A stretch of DNA of 30,545 nucleotides from a virus. The position numbers and the translations under genes are program-made. The stretch is taken from IMG/VR virus record IMGVR_UViG_3300028550_002288, positions 1-30,545 of that record; one strand, written 5' to 3'. This document shows positions 21,908 to 28,926 of the stretch, piece by piece. The notes under the pieces are model-generated. The model worked only from the letters and a program-made list of their open reading frames with translations, had not been told where the DNA came from and did not search any database. The stretch's first letter is position 1; the number at the start of each line of letters is the position of its first letter.

Positions 21908-22812
21908 TGGCTGAAATGGATAACTTACCTTTTGATTTATCGAACCTGTCCCGCGAGGACATGGATCGCATGATGAGTGATTACAATTCAGACGCGATTG
22001 ACATAAGACCACTGTTTACGAAGGGTGGCGCAAGGGCGGCAGTACAAGGTCTGACATTTGGCACAGGCGATGAAGTGGAGGCTGCGGTCAGGTCTCTATT
22101 GCAAGACGGCGTGAGTTTCAACGATGCCCTGACCCAAGTGCAAGGCGAAATAAATCAATTCTCTAAAGAAAACCCCGGTATAGCTTTAAGTGCTGAAATT
22201 GCGGGAGCAATACCGACAATGTTTGCGGCAGGGCCACGCGCTTTTCAAGTTTTATCTAAAAGCCCCGTAGGGGCAACAGCCCTTGGTGGTGGCGTTGGCT
22301 TTGCTTATGGAGCAGCGACAGGCGAAGGCTTTGAAGACAGAATGCAAAAAGGGATTGATGAAGGTGTATTCACCGCCCTTGGTTCTGGTGCTTTGGGTAC
22401 GGCTATAAAAATAGCCAAAAGAACAAATCCATACGTCAGTCCATTTTTGCGCCGTTTTAAAAATAAGGTTTTTGGCGGCGGATCGGTCATGGATGACATG
22501 AAGGCAAATAGCATAGCAAGCCTTCGGCAGTATGGCCGCAGTGACGCACCAAGGGCTGATATTGATCCGCTTGGTGCCTTGGGCGTCTTAAAAAAGCCGA
22601 TGCCATCACAAGCAGACACGCCCCTAACGGCCCAGCAGCTTGATGACTTAATCTATGGGTCGCCCATGACAGCCTCAGAACGCGCAAGGCTGATGGAAAT
22701 GCAAAACCCCGCTGATGTTTTTGATGATGCGGGGGTTATGTCTTTGGAAGAATTAAAGCGTAATCCCGAAATTAGTAGACCGCAGCGAATGTCGGTCTTT
22801 TACAATGAATAG
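21907..22812 (+). CDS. Gly/Ala-rich ejection-like internal virion protein
   Basis: Codes for 301 residues. Residues 41-64 read A-A-V-Q-G-L-T-F-G-T-G-D-E-V-E-A-A-V-R-S. Then E-N-P-G-I-A-L-S-A-E-I-A-G-A-I-P (88-103) and a long Gly/Ala-rich hydrophobic segment to about 170, e.g. A-L-G-G-G-V-G-F-A-Y-G-A-A-T-G. This combination recurs in phage internal or ejection proteins and in polyvalent proteins, and suggests membrane insertion during DNA entry. The C-terminal part is polar. Membrane activity is inference from composition. Confidence 0.7.
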   Translation: MAEMDNLPFDLSNLSREDMDRMMSDYNSDAIDIRPLFTKGGARAAVQGLTFGTGDEVEAAVRSLLQDGVSFNDALTQVQGEINQFSKENPGIALSAEIAGAIPTMFAAGPRAFQVLSKSPVGATALGGGVGFAYGAATGEGFEDRMQKGIDEGVFTALGSGALGTAIKIAKRTNPYVSPFLRRFKNKVFGGGSVMDDMKANSIASLRQYGRSDAPRADIDPLGALGVLKKPMPSQADTPLTAQQLDDLIYGSPMTASERARLMEMQNPADVFDDAGVMSLEELKRNPEISRPQRMSVFYNE

Positions 22813-22849
22813 AGCCAGCTTCTCATCACTCTTGAAAGGAGGATCGACA

Positions 22850-22942
22850 ATGAATTATGGCAAAAAAAAACCTGCAAAGGTTGTAAAGAAAAAGAAAATG
22901 GTAAAGAAGACTAAGAAGAAAGCAATGAAGAGGGGATATTAA
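22850..22942 (+). CDS. Tiny Lys-rich protein (30 residues)
   Basis: AAAGGAGGA sits 6 bases before the ATG, one of the best ribosome sites in the window. The protein M-N-Y-G-K-K-K-P-A-K-V-V-K-K-K-K-M-V-K-K is over 40 percent lysine and ends M-K-R-G-Y. Probably a DNA-binding internal peptide. Its TAA overlaps the next ATG. Confidence 0.7.
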   Translation: MNYGKKKPAKVVKKKKMVKKTKKKAMKRGY

Positions 22943-23073
22943 TGCCAGAAAATAAAGACGTCACAATTCACGTTACTGGCGTAGCTATGTCAGGAGGCGT
23001 GAAGAATGACAGTCAGCGATCTGCTCCAGCAGATCAGAAAAAATCTGGAGATAAAACGGCTGGAAATAGCTGA
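22942..23073 (+). CDS. Small hypothetical protein overlapping the next gene
   Basis: Codes for 43 residues from an ATG in a TAATG overlap, with GAGGGG upstream. Reads V-T-I-H-V-T-G-V-A-M-S-G-G and then a polar, disordered tail. Its last 68 bases overlap the gene at 23006 in another frame. It could be real, or merely a coupling ORF for the better supported downstream gene. Confidence 0.45.
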   Translation: MPENKDVTIHVTGVAMSGGVKNDSQRSAPADQKKSGDKTAGNS

Positions 23074-23203
23074 CGGTATGGCCTCTGGTCGGATGTCCGA
23101 CTTTGAGGCTTACCAAAGAAATGTGGGTATCGCAGAAGGCTTAATGCAAGCGTCAGAGATTATCCGACAAACAATAAAAGACTTAAATGAAAAGGATGTA
23201 TGA
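23006..23203 (+). CDS. Small helical phage protein
   Basis: Codes for 65 residues; AGGAGG lies about 9 bases upstream of the ATG. Reads L-L-Q-Q-I-R-K-N-L-E-I-K-R-L-E-I-A-D-G-M, Y-Q-R-N-V-G-I-A-E-G-L-M-Q-A, I-R-Q-T-I-K-D-L. The pattern of a short helical hairpin with A-x-G, Y-x-x-x-x-G and x-G-L is common in small proteins just before capsid genes of phages. Function unknown. Confidence 0.75.
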   Translation: MTVSDLLQQIRKNLEIKRLEIADGMASGRMSDFEAYQRNVGIAEGLMQASEIIRQTIKDLNEKDV

Positions 23204-23204
23204 C

Positions 23205-23609
23205 ATGTCTCATCAACATGATGCAATATATACGGATGAAGAAACCAGTGCAACAATTGGCTCTCATCAATTACCAATTCCCATGAATTGGAAGGTCTTA
23301 GTTCAACCTAATCAGGTTAAAATGAAGACCGCAGGCGGTATCCTGCTTCCCGAAACCTCAAAAGACAACGAAGAATACCTAACCGCACACGGCACTGTCT
23401 GTGCGCTGGGCGATCTTGCGTATCGTGATCGTGATACGGGGGAACGCTGGAAGTCTGGCGTCCTACCAAAAAATGGTGATCGCGTGACCTACGGTAAATA
23501 TGCTGGTCAGAAAATTGTTGTAAAAGGCGTGAAATTCCTTCTGCTGAATGATGACGAACTAACGTCAATTCTGCCAGATGGTGTTGAAGTCGCCGCTTAT
23601 CTGGGGTGA
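23205..23609 (+). CDS. GroES-like co-chaperonin
   Basis: Codes for 134 residues; AAGGA is 8 bases before the ATG at 23205. After a 27-residue extension, the GroES fold is clear: W-K-V-L-V-Q-P (29-35), the mobile loop K-T-A-G-G-I-L-L-P-E (41-50), A-H-G-T-V-C-A-L-G (61-69), K-N-G-D-R-V-T-Y-G-K-Y-A-G (89-101) and F-L-L-L-N-D-D-E-L-T-S-I-L (111-123). Such phage caps work with host GroEL, as known for T4 gp31, to fold capsid protein. Its place directly before scaffold and major capsid fits this. Confidence 0.9.
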   Translation: MSHQHDAIYTDEETSATIGSHQLPIPMNWKVLVQPNQVKMKTAGGILLPETSKDNEEYLTAHGTVCALGDLAYRDRDTGERWKSGVLPKNGDRVTYGKYAGQKIVVKGVKFLLLNDDELTSILPDGVEVAAYLG

Positions 23610-23613
23610 ACAG

Positions 23614-24513
23614 ATGTCAGAACAAGGCAAAATCATGGAAGAAATCGAGGCCGAAATCAAATCGGCCAAGGGGGATGCAGAAGATTTTGAAATAGAAATC
23701 TCTAACGATCCCGTTAAGGAAGCCAAGGAAGAGGCTGTGGATGTTGCTGAAGAGGAGCCAGACTACGGCCCCAAAGTTCAGAAGCGCATCCAGAAGCTGG
23801 TAGGTCAGCGCAGGGAGGCTGAAATACAGGCACGTCAAATCCAAGAGCAAAACGCGCAACTGCAAAAGCGATTGGAGCGGCTAGAGCAGGGATCACAGCA
23901 ATCTGCTGAAAAGCAGTTTAATGATCGATACGCTCAAACCAAGCAGGCGCTGCACACGGCTGTTGAGGAGGGCGATACTGAAGCCCAAGTTAATTTCCAA
24001 GAGCAAATGGCCGACATGAGAGCGGCCATGCGCGTGGCACAGGCGCAGCAGCAGGGGCGTCAGCAGCAACAGCAGCAACGTCAGCGGCAACCGCAACAAC
24101 AGCAACCGCAACGCCAACAGCAGGCAGAGCCACCCGAAAAGGCTATGGGATGGTGGAAGCAAAATGACTGGTTTAATGCCCAAGGCTTTGAGCGAGAAAC
24201 AGCGGCGGCACGGGCAATTGACGTGCAGCTTGATCTGGAAGGCTTCGACAAGAACAGCGACGATTATTATATGCAACTTAATGGTCGTTTACAAAAAGTA
24301 TTTCCTGAGCTAAACTCAGGTCCAAGTCCTAAGCAGCGTCCAAAAGGTAGGTCTCCGGTCGCCCCAACTACAGGCGGGTCAGCAGCTTCAAAGACTAATC
24401 GTGTGCGTATGACGCAAGAACAACTTCGCATGGCTAGGGAACTTGGAATAAACGATGAACGTGGTCTCAAAAAATATGAAGCCGAAATTCGCCGTCAACA
24501 GAGGGATCAATAG
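23614..24513 (+). CDS. Capsid scaffolding protein
   Basis: Codes for 299 residues from the ATG at 23614. It is highly charged and helical: an acidic N-terminus (E-I-E-A-E-I-K-S-A-K, E-E-A-V-D-V-A-E-E-E-P), a coiled coil (Q-A-R-Q-I-Q-E-Q-N-A-Q-L-Q-K-R-L), then a poly-Gln/Arg tract around residues 140-175. A conserved block W-W-K-Q-N-D-W-F-N-A-Q-G-F-E-R follows, and the C-terminus is basic. Composition, size and location two genes before the capsid genes fit a scaffold. Confidence 0.8.
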   Translation: MSEQGKIMEEIEAEIKSAKGDAEDFEIEISNDPVKEAKEEAVDVAEEEPDYGPKVQKRIQKLVGQRREAEIQARQIQEQNAQLQKRLERLEQGSQQSAEKQFNDRYAQTKQALHTAVEEGDTEAQVNFQEQMADMRAAMRVAQAQQQGRQQQQQQRQRQPQQQQPQRQQQAEPPEKAMGWWKQNDWFNAQGFERETAAARAIDVQLDLEGFDKNSDDYYMQLNGRLQKVFPELNSGPSPKQRPKGRSPVAPTTGGSAASKTNRVRMTQEQLRMARELGINDERGLKKYEAEIRRQQRDQ

Positions 24514-24515
24514 TT

Positions 24516-24998
24516 ATGTCTGAGAAAAGAAATGTTCGTGCAGAGCAATCACGATCTTCCATGCGGGATGACGAAGTTCGTCCAGAAGCAGCATGGAAAC
24601 CACCATCACTTTTGGACGCACCAGAAGCCCGTCCCGGCTATGTCCAAAGGTGGGTCGCAACATCCATCCAAGGCAAGGATACACCTGACAATGTCTATAA
24701 ACGTATGCGGGAAGGATGGGAGCCGCGCTCTGCTGAAACTGTGAAAAGTAAGTTGTTTCCGACTATCAATCACGGACAGTGGACAGGATCAATCGGAATT
24801 GAGGGTATGCTCCTCTGCGAAATGCCAAAGGAACGTCACGCTTCCATGAAAGCGTACTACCTTAACAAGAGCGATGAGCAAAATGAATCAGTTGTGGGTG
24901 AGCTTGATGCGCTTGGGCGGCAAAGTGGATTACCGATCCATCAGGATCGACAGTCTGAAACAAGTCGCGGCAGAACACTTTCTGCCATGAGCGATTAA
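24516..24998 (+). CDS. Conserved capsid-neighbour protein of unknown function
   Basis: Codes for 160 residues. The core R-P-G-Y-V-Q-R-W-V-A-T-S-I-Q-G-K-D-T-P-D, N-V-Y-K-R-M-R-E-G-W-E-P-R, F-P-T-I-N-H-G and I-G-I-E-G-M-L-L-C-E-M-P is a pattern I recall as a conserved protein encoded between scaffold and major capsid in many marine phages. The C-terminus is polar, R-Q-S-G-L-P-I-H-Q-D-R. Role in head assembly is inferred from position. Confidence 0.75.
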   Translation: MSEKRNVRAEQSRSSMRDDEVRPEAAWKPPSLLDAPEARPGYVQRWVATSIQGKDTPDNVYKRMREGWEPRSAETVKSKLFPTINHGQWTGSIGIEGMLLCEMPKERHASMKAYYLNKSDEQNESVVGELDALGRQSGLPIHQDRQSETSRGRTLSAMSD

Positions 24999-25022
24999 AA
25001 CTTTACGCTATAGGAGCGAAAA

Positions 25023-25577
25023 ATGGCAAATGTAGACGCCGCATTTGGGTTCGTCCCAACTCGTCACATGAGCGGTAACATACCTCGCACGAATAGATAC
25101 ACATGCGCCAGTGGACTGGCTGAGAACATCTTCAAGGGTGATCTTTGTGTATTGATTAGTACAGGCTTGATAACCCCTCACACTGCAACAGAAACTAATA
25201 ACATTGGTGTGTTTGATGGGGTATCGTATACCGCAGCAGACGGGTCATATGTTTACAGTGAGTATTGGCCGTCAGGCACAGTAGCCACTGACATCATTCT
25301 GTATATCTACGACGATCCAATGATTGTGTATAAAGCACAGTCTGCGGGAACTCCCGCTCAGACAAATATCGGCAACTGTGCTGATGTTGTCGCTGGGGCA
25401 GGATCAACTGTAACAGGCCAATCTGGTTTTGAATTGAGCGGAACAATGGCTGCAAGTGTTGCTACCTGCAAAATCATTGCGCGACATGACACTCCAGATA
25501 ATGCCTTCGGCGCAAATGCAGTCTTGGAGGTGCTAGTTACTGAGCATGTCCTTGGTAGCAATGTCGCTGGTATATAA
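25023..25577 (+). CDS. Capsid decoration-like protein
   Basis: Codes for 184 residues; TAGGAG is upstream. N-terminal A-N-V-D-A-A-F-G-F-V-P-T-R-H-M-S-G-N, then C-A-S-G-L-A-E-N-I-F-K-G-D-L, G-V-F-D-G-V-S-Y-T, and E-Y-W-P-S-G-T. These blocks, the beta-rich composition and the position directly before the major capsid gene fit a head decoration or capsid-stabilising protein. The precise family is not certain. Confidence 0.75.
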   Translation: MANVDAAFGFVPTRHMSGNIPRTNRYTCASGLAENIFKGDLCVLISTGLITPHTATETNNIGVFDGVSYTAADGSYVYSEYWPSGTVATDIILYIYDDPMIVYKAQSAGTPAQTNIGNCADVVAGAGSTVTGQSGFELSGTMAASVATCKIIARHDTPDNAFGANAVLEVLVTEHVLGSNVAGI

Positions 25578-25591
25578 GGAGGGTATGAACA

Positions 25592-26497
25592 ATGGCAATG
25601 AATAGAGCAAGTTTTGCGAAAACACTAGAGCCGGGTCTGAACACTCTCTTTGGACTTGAGTACGACCGCTATCCAGCAGAATACGAAGCTGTCTTTGAAT
25701 CGAATACCTCGCAAAAGGCATACGAAGAAGATTTGCTTCTCAGTGGATTTGGCCTAGCGCCAACGAAAACTGAAGGTGGATCAGTATCCTACGACCAAGC
25801 AGGTCAGCAATGGACTGCGCGTTACCAGCACGAAACTGTCGCCTTGGCGTTCTCAATCACTGAGGAAGCTGAAGAGGATGGTCAGTATGGTAGCTTGGCG
25901 TCACGGTACACCAAGGCACTGGCACGGTCGATGGCATCGACCAAAGAAATCAAGGCTGCAAACGTCTTGAATAACGCACAGACCGCTGGTGTAACTGGTG
26001 GTGACGGCGTTGTATTGTTGAGTGCATCGCACCCAACACAGAACGGCATTCAGTCCAACGTGCTTGCCACGGCGGCTGATCTGTCCGAAACATCACTTGA
26101 GTCAATTCTTATCCAAATTTCGGATATGAAAGATGATCGTGGCCTTCGGATTGCAGCGCAGGGTACTCAGTTAATCATCCCAACTGCGTATCAGTTTGTT
26201 GCAGAGCGTCTGCTGGAAAGCCAGCTTCGCACAGGTACTGCCGACAACGACATTAATGCGATTAAGGCTGGTGGCTATCTGCCACAGGGCTATCACATTA
26301 TGCGCCGTTTGACAGACGGCGATGCGTTCTTTGTTCAGACTGACGTGCCTGACGGACTGAAAATGTTCCAGCGTTCAGCCATGAAAAAAGGCATGGAAGG
26401 CGACTTCGAAACTGGAAACGTGCGCTATAAAGTACGAGAGCGTTACAGCTTTGGCGTCACCGACTGGCGTGGCGTGTTTGGCACCGAAGGCGGATAA
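25592..26497 (+). CDS. Major capsid protein
   Basis: Codes for 301 residues, with AAGGAGGG upstream for strong translation. Motifs L-E-P-G-L-N-T-L-F-G-L-E-Y (12-24), E-T-V-A-L-A-F-S-I-T-E-E-A-E-E-D-G-Q-Y (80-98), K-A-L-A-R-S-M-A-S-T-K-E, L-S-A-S-H-P-T, D-D-R-G-L-R-I-A and G-D-F-E-T-G-N-V-R-Y-K-V-R-E-R-Y near the C-terminus are diagnostic of an HK97-fold, Mu gpT-type major head protein. Followed by a strong terminator, consistent with a highly expressed transcript end. Confidence 0.92.
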   Translation: MAMNRASFAKTLEPGLNTLFGLEYDRYPAEYEAVFESNTSQKAYEEDLLLSGFGLAPTKTEGGSVSYDQAGQQWTARYQHETVALAFSITEEAEEDGQYGSLASRYTKALARSMASTKEIKAANVLNNAQTAGVTGGDGVVLLSASHPTQNGIQSNVLATAADLSETSLESILIQISDMKDDRGLRIAAQGTQLIIPTAYQFVAERLLESQLRTGTADNDINAIKAGGYLPQGYHIMRRLTDGDAFFVQTDVPDGLKMFQRSAMKKGMEGDFETGNVRYKVRERYSFGVTDWRGVFGTEGG

Positions 26498-26524
26498 TCT
26501 AAAAACCTAGTTTTGGTTTGATTG

Positions 26525-26550
26525 GGGCGGTCTTCGGATCGCCCTTTTTT
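26525..26550 (+). terminator. Terminator after the capsid gene (UUCG hairpin, copy 1)
   Basis: GGGCGGTC and GATCGCCC pair around a TTCG loop closed by C-G, followed by TTTTTT. The 19 bases GGCGGTCTTCGGATCGCCC (26526-26544) recur exactly at 26925-26943. Confidence 0.9.
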
Positions 26551-26580
26551 ATTTAAATGTATTTAATTTGTATCTAGCTA

Positions 26581-26636
26581 TTGTAACTCCTGATATATAC
26601 CCTATATATAATTTATAGAAACAAGGGAGAGATCAA
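26581..26636 (+). promoter_or_regulatory. Promoter-leader element, copy 3
   Basis: CCTATATATAATT (26601-26613) followed by TAGAAACAAGGGAGAGA is nearly the same as the segment before the gene at 4724. A -35 candidate TTGTAA (26581-26586) is 16 bases from TATATA (26603-26608). It lies right after a terminator, so the next gene should be transcribed on its own. Confidence 0.65.
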
Positions 26637-26876
26637 ATGAAAAACGCATATATGAGTGAATGGGAAATCCAAGCGTTAGCCGAAGCAGCTTTGACATCTT
26701 ACGAAGGCACAGCTTCTTGGAGCCGCGCATTTGAAGCCGCTGTTGAGTTTTCCGCTGATGAATGGGAAATCAAAGCAACTAAAGCGCAGGCAGCAACTGC
26801 TGTAGCAATTGCCAAGACAGGCTGGCAGGGAATTAAGCAAAGCGTCCAGAAAGTACAATACCGACCACAGTATTAA
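26637..26876 (+). CDS. Moron-like small protein (79 residues)
   Basis: The ATG has GGGAGAGA 6 bases upstream. Reads M-S-E-W-E-I-Q-A-L-A-E-A-A-L-T-S-Y-E, S-W-S-R-A-F-E-A-A-V-E-F-S, E-I-K-A-T-K-A-Q-A-A-T-A-V-A-I-A-K: an alpha-helical, Ala-rich protein with a basic end (Q-K-V-Q-Y-R-P-Q-Y). It is set between the capsid and the next structural gene but has its own promoter and terminators, the usual layout of a moron expressed outside the late programme. No family recognised. Confidence 0.75.
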   Translation: MKNAYMSEWEIQALAEAALTSYEGTASWSRAFEAAVEFSADEWEIKATKAQAATAVAIAKTGWQGIKQSVQKVQYRPQY

Positions 26877-26893
26877 CCAAGCCTAATCAAAAC

Positions 26894-26918
26894 GTAACAC
26901 TAACGCCGTTAGCGTTAC
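26894..26918. repeat. Inverted repeat after the moron gene
   Basis: GTAACACTAACG (26894-26905) and CGTTAGCGTTAC (26907-26918) are inverted copies with one mismatch and a one-base centre. It could form a cruciform, bind a protein, or act with the next hairpin in termination. Confidence 0.65.
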
Positions 26919-26954
26919 AAAAAAGGCGGTCTTCGGATCGCCCCTTTCTTTTTG
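26919..26954 (+). terminator. Terminator (UUCG hairpin, copy 2)
   Basis: An A-run, then GGCGGTC-TTCG-GATCGCC, then CCTTTCTTTTT. Hairpin sequence identical to copy 1. The A-run before it may let it work in both directions. Confidence 0.85.
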
Positions 26955-26987
26955 TTCAGACCTGTTGTATTGTGCCAGCATCCCTGA

Positions 26988-27006
26988 CAGCCGCACAATG
27001 TGGCTG
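26988..27006 (+). other. Hairpin in the leader of the next structural gene
   Basis: CAGCCGCA (26988-26995) pairs with TGTGGCTG (26999-27006), one G-T wobble, loop CAA. It lies 16 bases before the GGAG ribosome site of the gene at 27032 and may protect the transcript or tune translation. No clear promoter is visible between 26955 and 27031. Confidence 0.4.
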
Positions 27007-27031
27007 ACATTTGCCACGACAGGAGATTATC

Positions 27032-27580
27032 ATGGCTAATACAACATTCACAGGACCAGTGCGTTCCGAAGGCGGCTTCCAAGTAGTATCAAAAAATGCA
27101 ACAACTGGTGTTTATACAGACATTGCAACTATTGCATCCACGGGCATTGTTACCGATAAATTTGTTAAGCACGTTGGCTTTGCCACAGGCGTAACAGTAA
27201 ACTCAACTGCTGGTGACTCGCCAACTATTGGCGAGTTTACACAACCAGCGAATACAATTATCACTGACATTAAGATTTTTTGTGACGTTGCTCCAGTTAT
27301 TGGATCAGGTGATATTGGTTACGAAGTAGGTACATCTTCTTCAGGCGCACAAATTGTAGCTACTCAAGCTGACGAAATCTTGGATGCTGGTACAACCGTT
27401 GTTGTACACAACGTAACAGTGACTGCATTAGTTCTTCAGACGCAAGATGGTACAACAGCCCCAGCTTCTGTTCAATATACAGACGCCGAAAGAACTATTT
27501 TCTGCAACATCACTAATACAGTGAATGCGACAACAGCAGGATCGTTTACGTTCATCATTGAGTATGTTCAAATTGCGTAA
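27032..27580 (+). CDS. Beta-rich virion structural protein
   Basis: Codes for 182 residues. Start at 27032 with AGGAG upstream. N-terminus A-N-T-T-F-T-G-P-V-R-S-E-G-G-F-Q-V-V-S-K-N-A is a pattern seen in phage virion proteins near the capsid gene. The rest is Thr/Val/Gly-rich, e.g. Q-P-A-N-T-I-I-T-D-I-K-I-F-C-D-V, typical of beta-sandwich decoration or fibre-like proteins. Likely on the head surface (inference). Confidence 0.7.
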   Translation: MANTTFTGPVRSEGGFQVVSKNATTGVYTDIATIASTGIVTDKFVKHVGFATGVTVNSTAGDSPTIGEFTQPANTIITDIKIFCDVAPVIGSGDIGYEVGTSSSGAQIVATQADEILDAGTTVVVHNVTVTALVLQTQDGTTAPASVQYTDAERTIFCNITNTVNATTAGSFTFIIEYVQIA

Positions 27581-27588
27581 TTAATCTG

Positions 27589-27606
27589 GTGGGGGGCAAC
27601 CCCCAC
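27589..27606 (+). other. GNRA-loop hairpin between structural genes
   Basis: GTGGGGG-GCAA-CCCCCAC: seven GC-rich pairs and a GCAA tetraloop just after the stop of the preceding gene. No T-run, so more likely an RNA stability or partial termination signal. Confidence 0.6.
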
Positions 27607-27627
27607 TTTACAATCTAGGAGATTAAT

Positions 27628-28233
27628 ATGAGCGTACAAACAGACGTACAGGTCGGGTTTATAGCCGACGAGAATGCGGCAGACCCTGATCGGCTGGTAA
27701 CCGCAGCACGACCAAATACATCAGCGACAATGGCAGCAACAACCTTTTTAGGTGGTGGTGCTAGAAATGTTACTGTCACAACGGCTGGAACTGGTGACAA
27801 CAATAAGACGTGTACTATTACTGGCACTGACGTTTTCGGAAGTTCTATCACTGAAGTAATAACTTCAACTGGGTCTGCTGAAGCGGTCGCAGGCGCTAAG
27901 TTATTTGTCACAGTTAGTGCAGTGGAATGTTCTGCCCAATACGCTGCGAACATTACAGTAGGCTCTGGCTCACTGTGTGCCAGTGCAGTGGCTGGTGGTG
28001 GTCGTACAAGGCTGAAAGGCTATTCCATTGTATCGGCAGGCACAGCAGGGCTGGTTGATTTCTTTAATGGTACGCCAGATAGTGGTACTATTATATTCAA
28101 AGCACAAACAATCGGCACAGACAACTTAACTCTGGACAATACTATTCCAGATGAGGGCATGTTGTTTAAGGCTGGCTTATCTGTAAAATATACCGTTGCC
28201 ACAGTCGTGCTAATGAATGTGTTCTTCGCGTAG
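27628..28233 (+). CDS. Beta-rich virion structural protein
   Basis: Codes for 201 residues; AGGAG upstream. Thr/Gly/Ala-rich throughout, with N-V-T-V-T-T-A-G-T-G-D-N-N-K-T-C-T-I-T-G-T-D and I-T-E-V-I-T-S-T-G-S-A-E-A-V-A-G-A-K. Composition and strand pattern resemble the neighbour at 27032, so both may be head-surface or fibre-base proteins. It ends with a hydrophobic V-A-T-V-V-L-M-N-V-F-F-A. No specific family assigned. Confidence 0.7.
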   Translation: MSVQTDVQVGFIADENAADPDRLVTAARPNTSATMAATTFLGGGARNVTVTTAGTGDNNKTCTITGTDVFGSSITEVITSTGSAEAVAGAKLFVTVSAVECSAQYAANITVGSGSLCASAVAGGGRTRLKGYSIVSAGTAGLVDFFNGTPDSGTIIFKAQTIGTDNLTLDNTIPDEGMLFKAGLSVKYTVATVVLMNVFFA

Positions 28234-28242
28234 GGGAAATAA

Positions 28243-28926
28243 ATGGCACTCTCAGGCACAGTAGCTTTTAAACCAGATGTAGAGGAAATAATTGCTGAAG
28301 CATTTGAGCGTTGTGGAATTGATCCCCAAACGCAAACAGGTGACAGGGCCGTGTCAGCACGGCGCAGCCTAAACCTTCTCTTCTCTGAGTGGGCCAATCG
28401 GGGTATCAATTACTGGACGCTAGAGCAAAAAACTTTGACCTTAGTTAAGGATCAAACAACGCCCTACACCCTAGACTTAGGTACGATTGACATTCTGGAC
28501 GCTGTCGTTCGCGATAGCTCTGGGACAGATACGTCCGATCAAATCATTAATCGTGTGTCGATCTCTGACTACAATCAACTGCCAAATAAAACGTCAAGCG
28601 GCAAGCCAAGCCAATACATGCTGGACAAGCAAATTACGCCGATCCTGTACATCTGGCAAATACCAGACAGGACAACATACAGTCTTGTGTACTGGGCAAT
28701 AACCCAACTTCAAGACATTACAGCATCAGATCAAAACGCCGACATTCCATATCGATGGAACGAATGCATCTGCGCTGGGCTGGCAAGCAAGCTGTCACTA
28801 AAATACGCGACAGATAAGTTTTCAATACTAAACGAAATGTATGAGAGGTCGTTTGATTTCGCAGCGGCTTCTGACAATGATGGTGTGTCTCTGAGGGTTC
28901 AGCCCACTGCGCTGAATTTATATTAA
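28243..28926 (+). CDS. Head-tail adaptor, P22 gp4-like
   Basis: Codes for 227 residues. F-K-P-D-V-E-E-I-I-A-E-A-F-E-R-C-G-I (9-26), A-R-R-S-L-N-L-L-F-S-E-W-A-N-R-G-I-N-Y-W (39-58), L-D-L-G-T-I-D-I-L-D-A-V, G-K-P-S-Q-Y-M and L-Y-I-W-Q-I-P-D are hallmark blocks of the phage adaptor family related to P22 gp4, which sits under the portal ring and closes the filled head. The upstream GGGGAAATAA gives the start. Order after the capsid genes supports the role. Confidence 0.75.
   Translation: MALSGTVAFKPDVEEIIAEAFERCGIDPQTQTGDRAVSARRSLNLLFSEWANRGINYWTLEQKTLTLVKDQTTPYTLDLGTIDILDAVVRDSSGTDTSDQIINRVSISDYNQLPNKTSSGKPSQYMLDKQITPILYIWQIPDRTTYSLVYWAITQLQDITASDQNADIPYRWNECICAGLASKLSLKYATDKFSILNEMYERSFDFAAASDNDGVSLRVQPTALNLY

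Noticed and set aside
24532-24744. A 70-codon forward ORF inside the capsid-neighbour gene
   Set aside because: Alternative frame of a conserved gene; no ribosome site.
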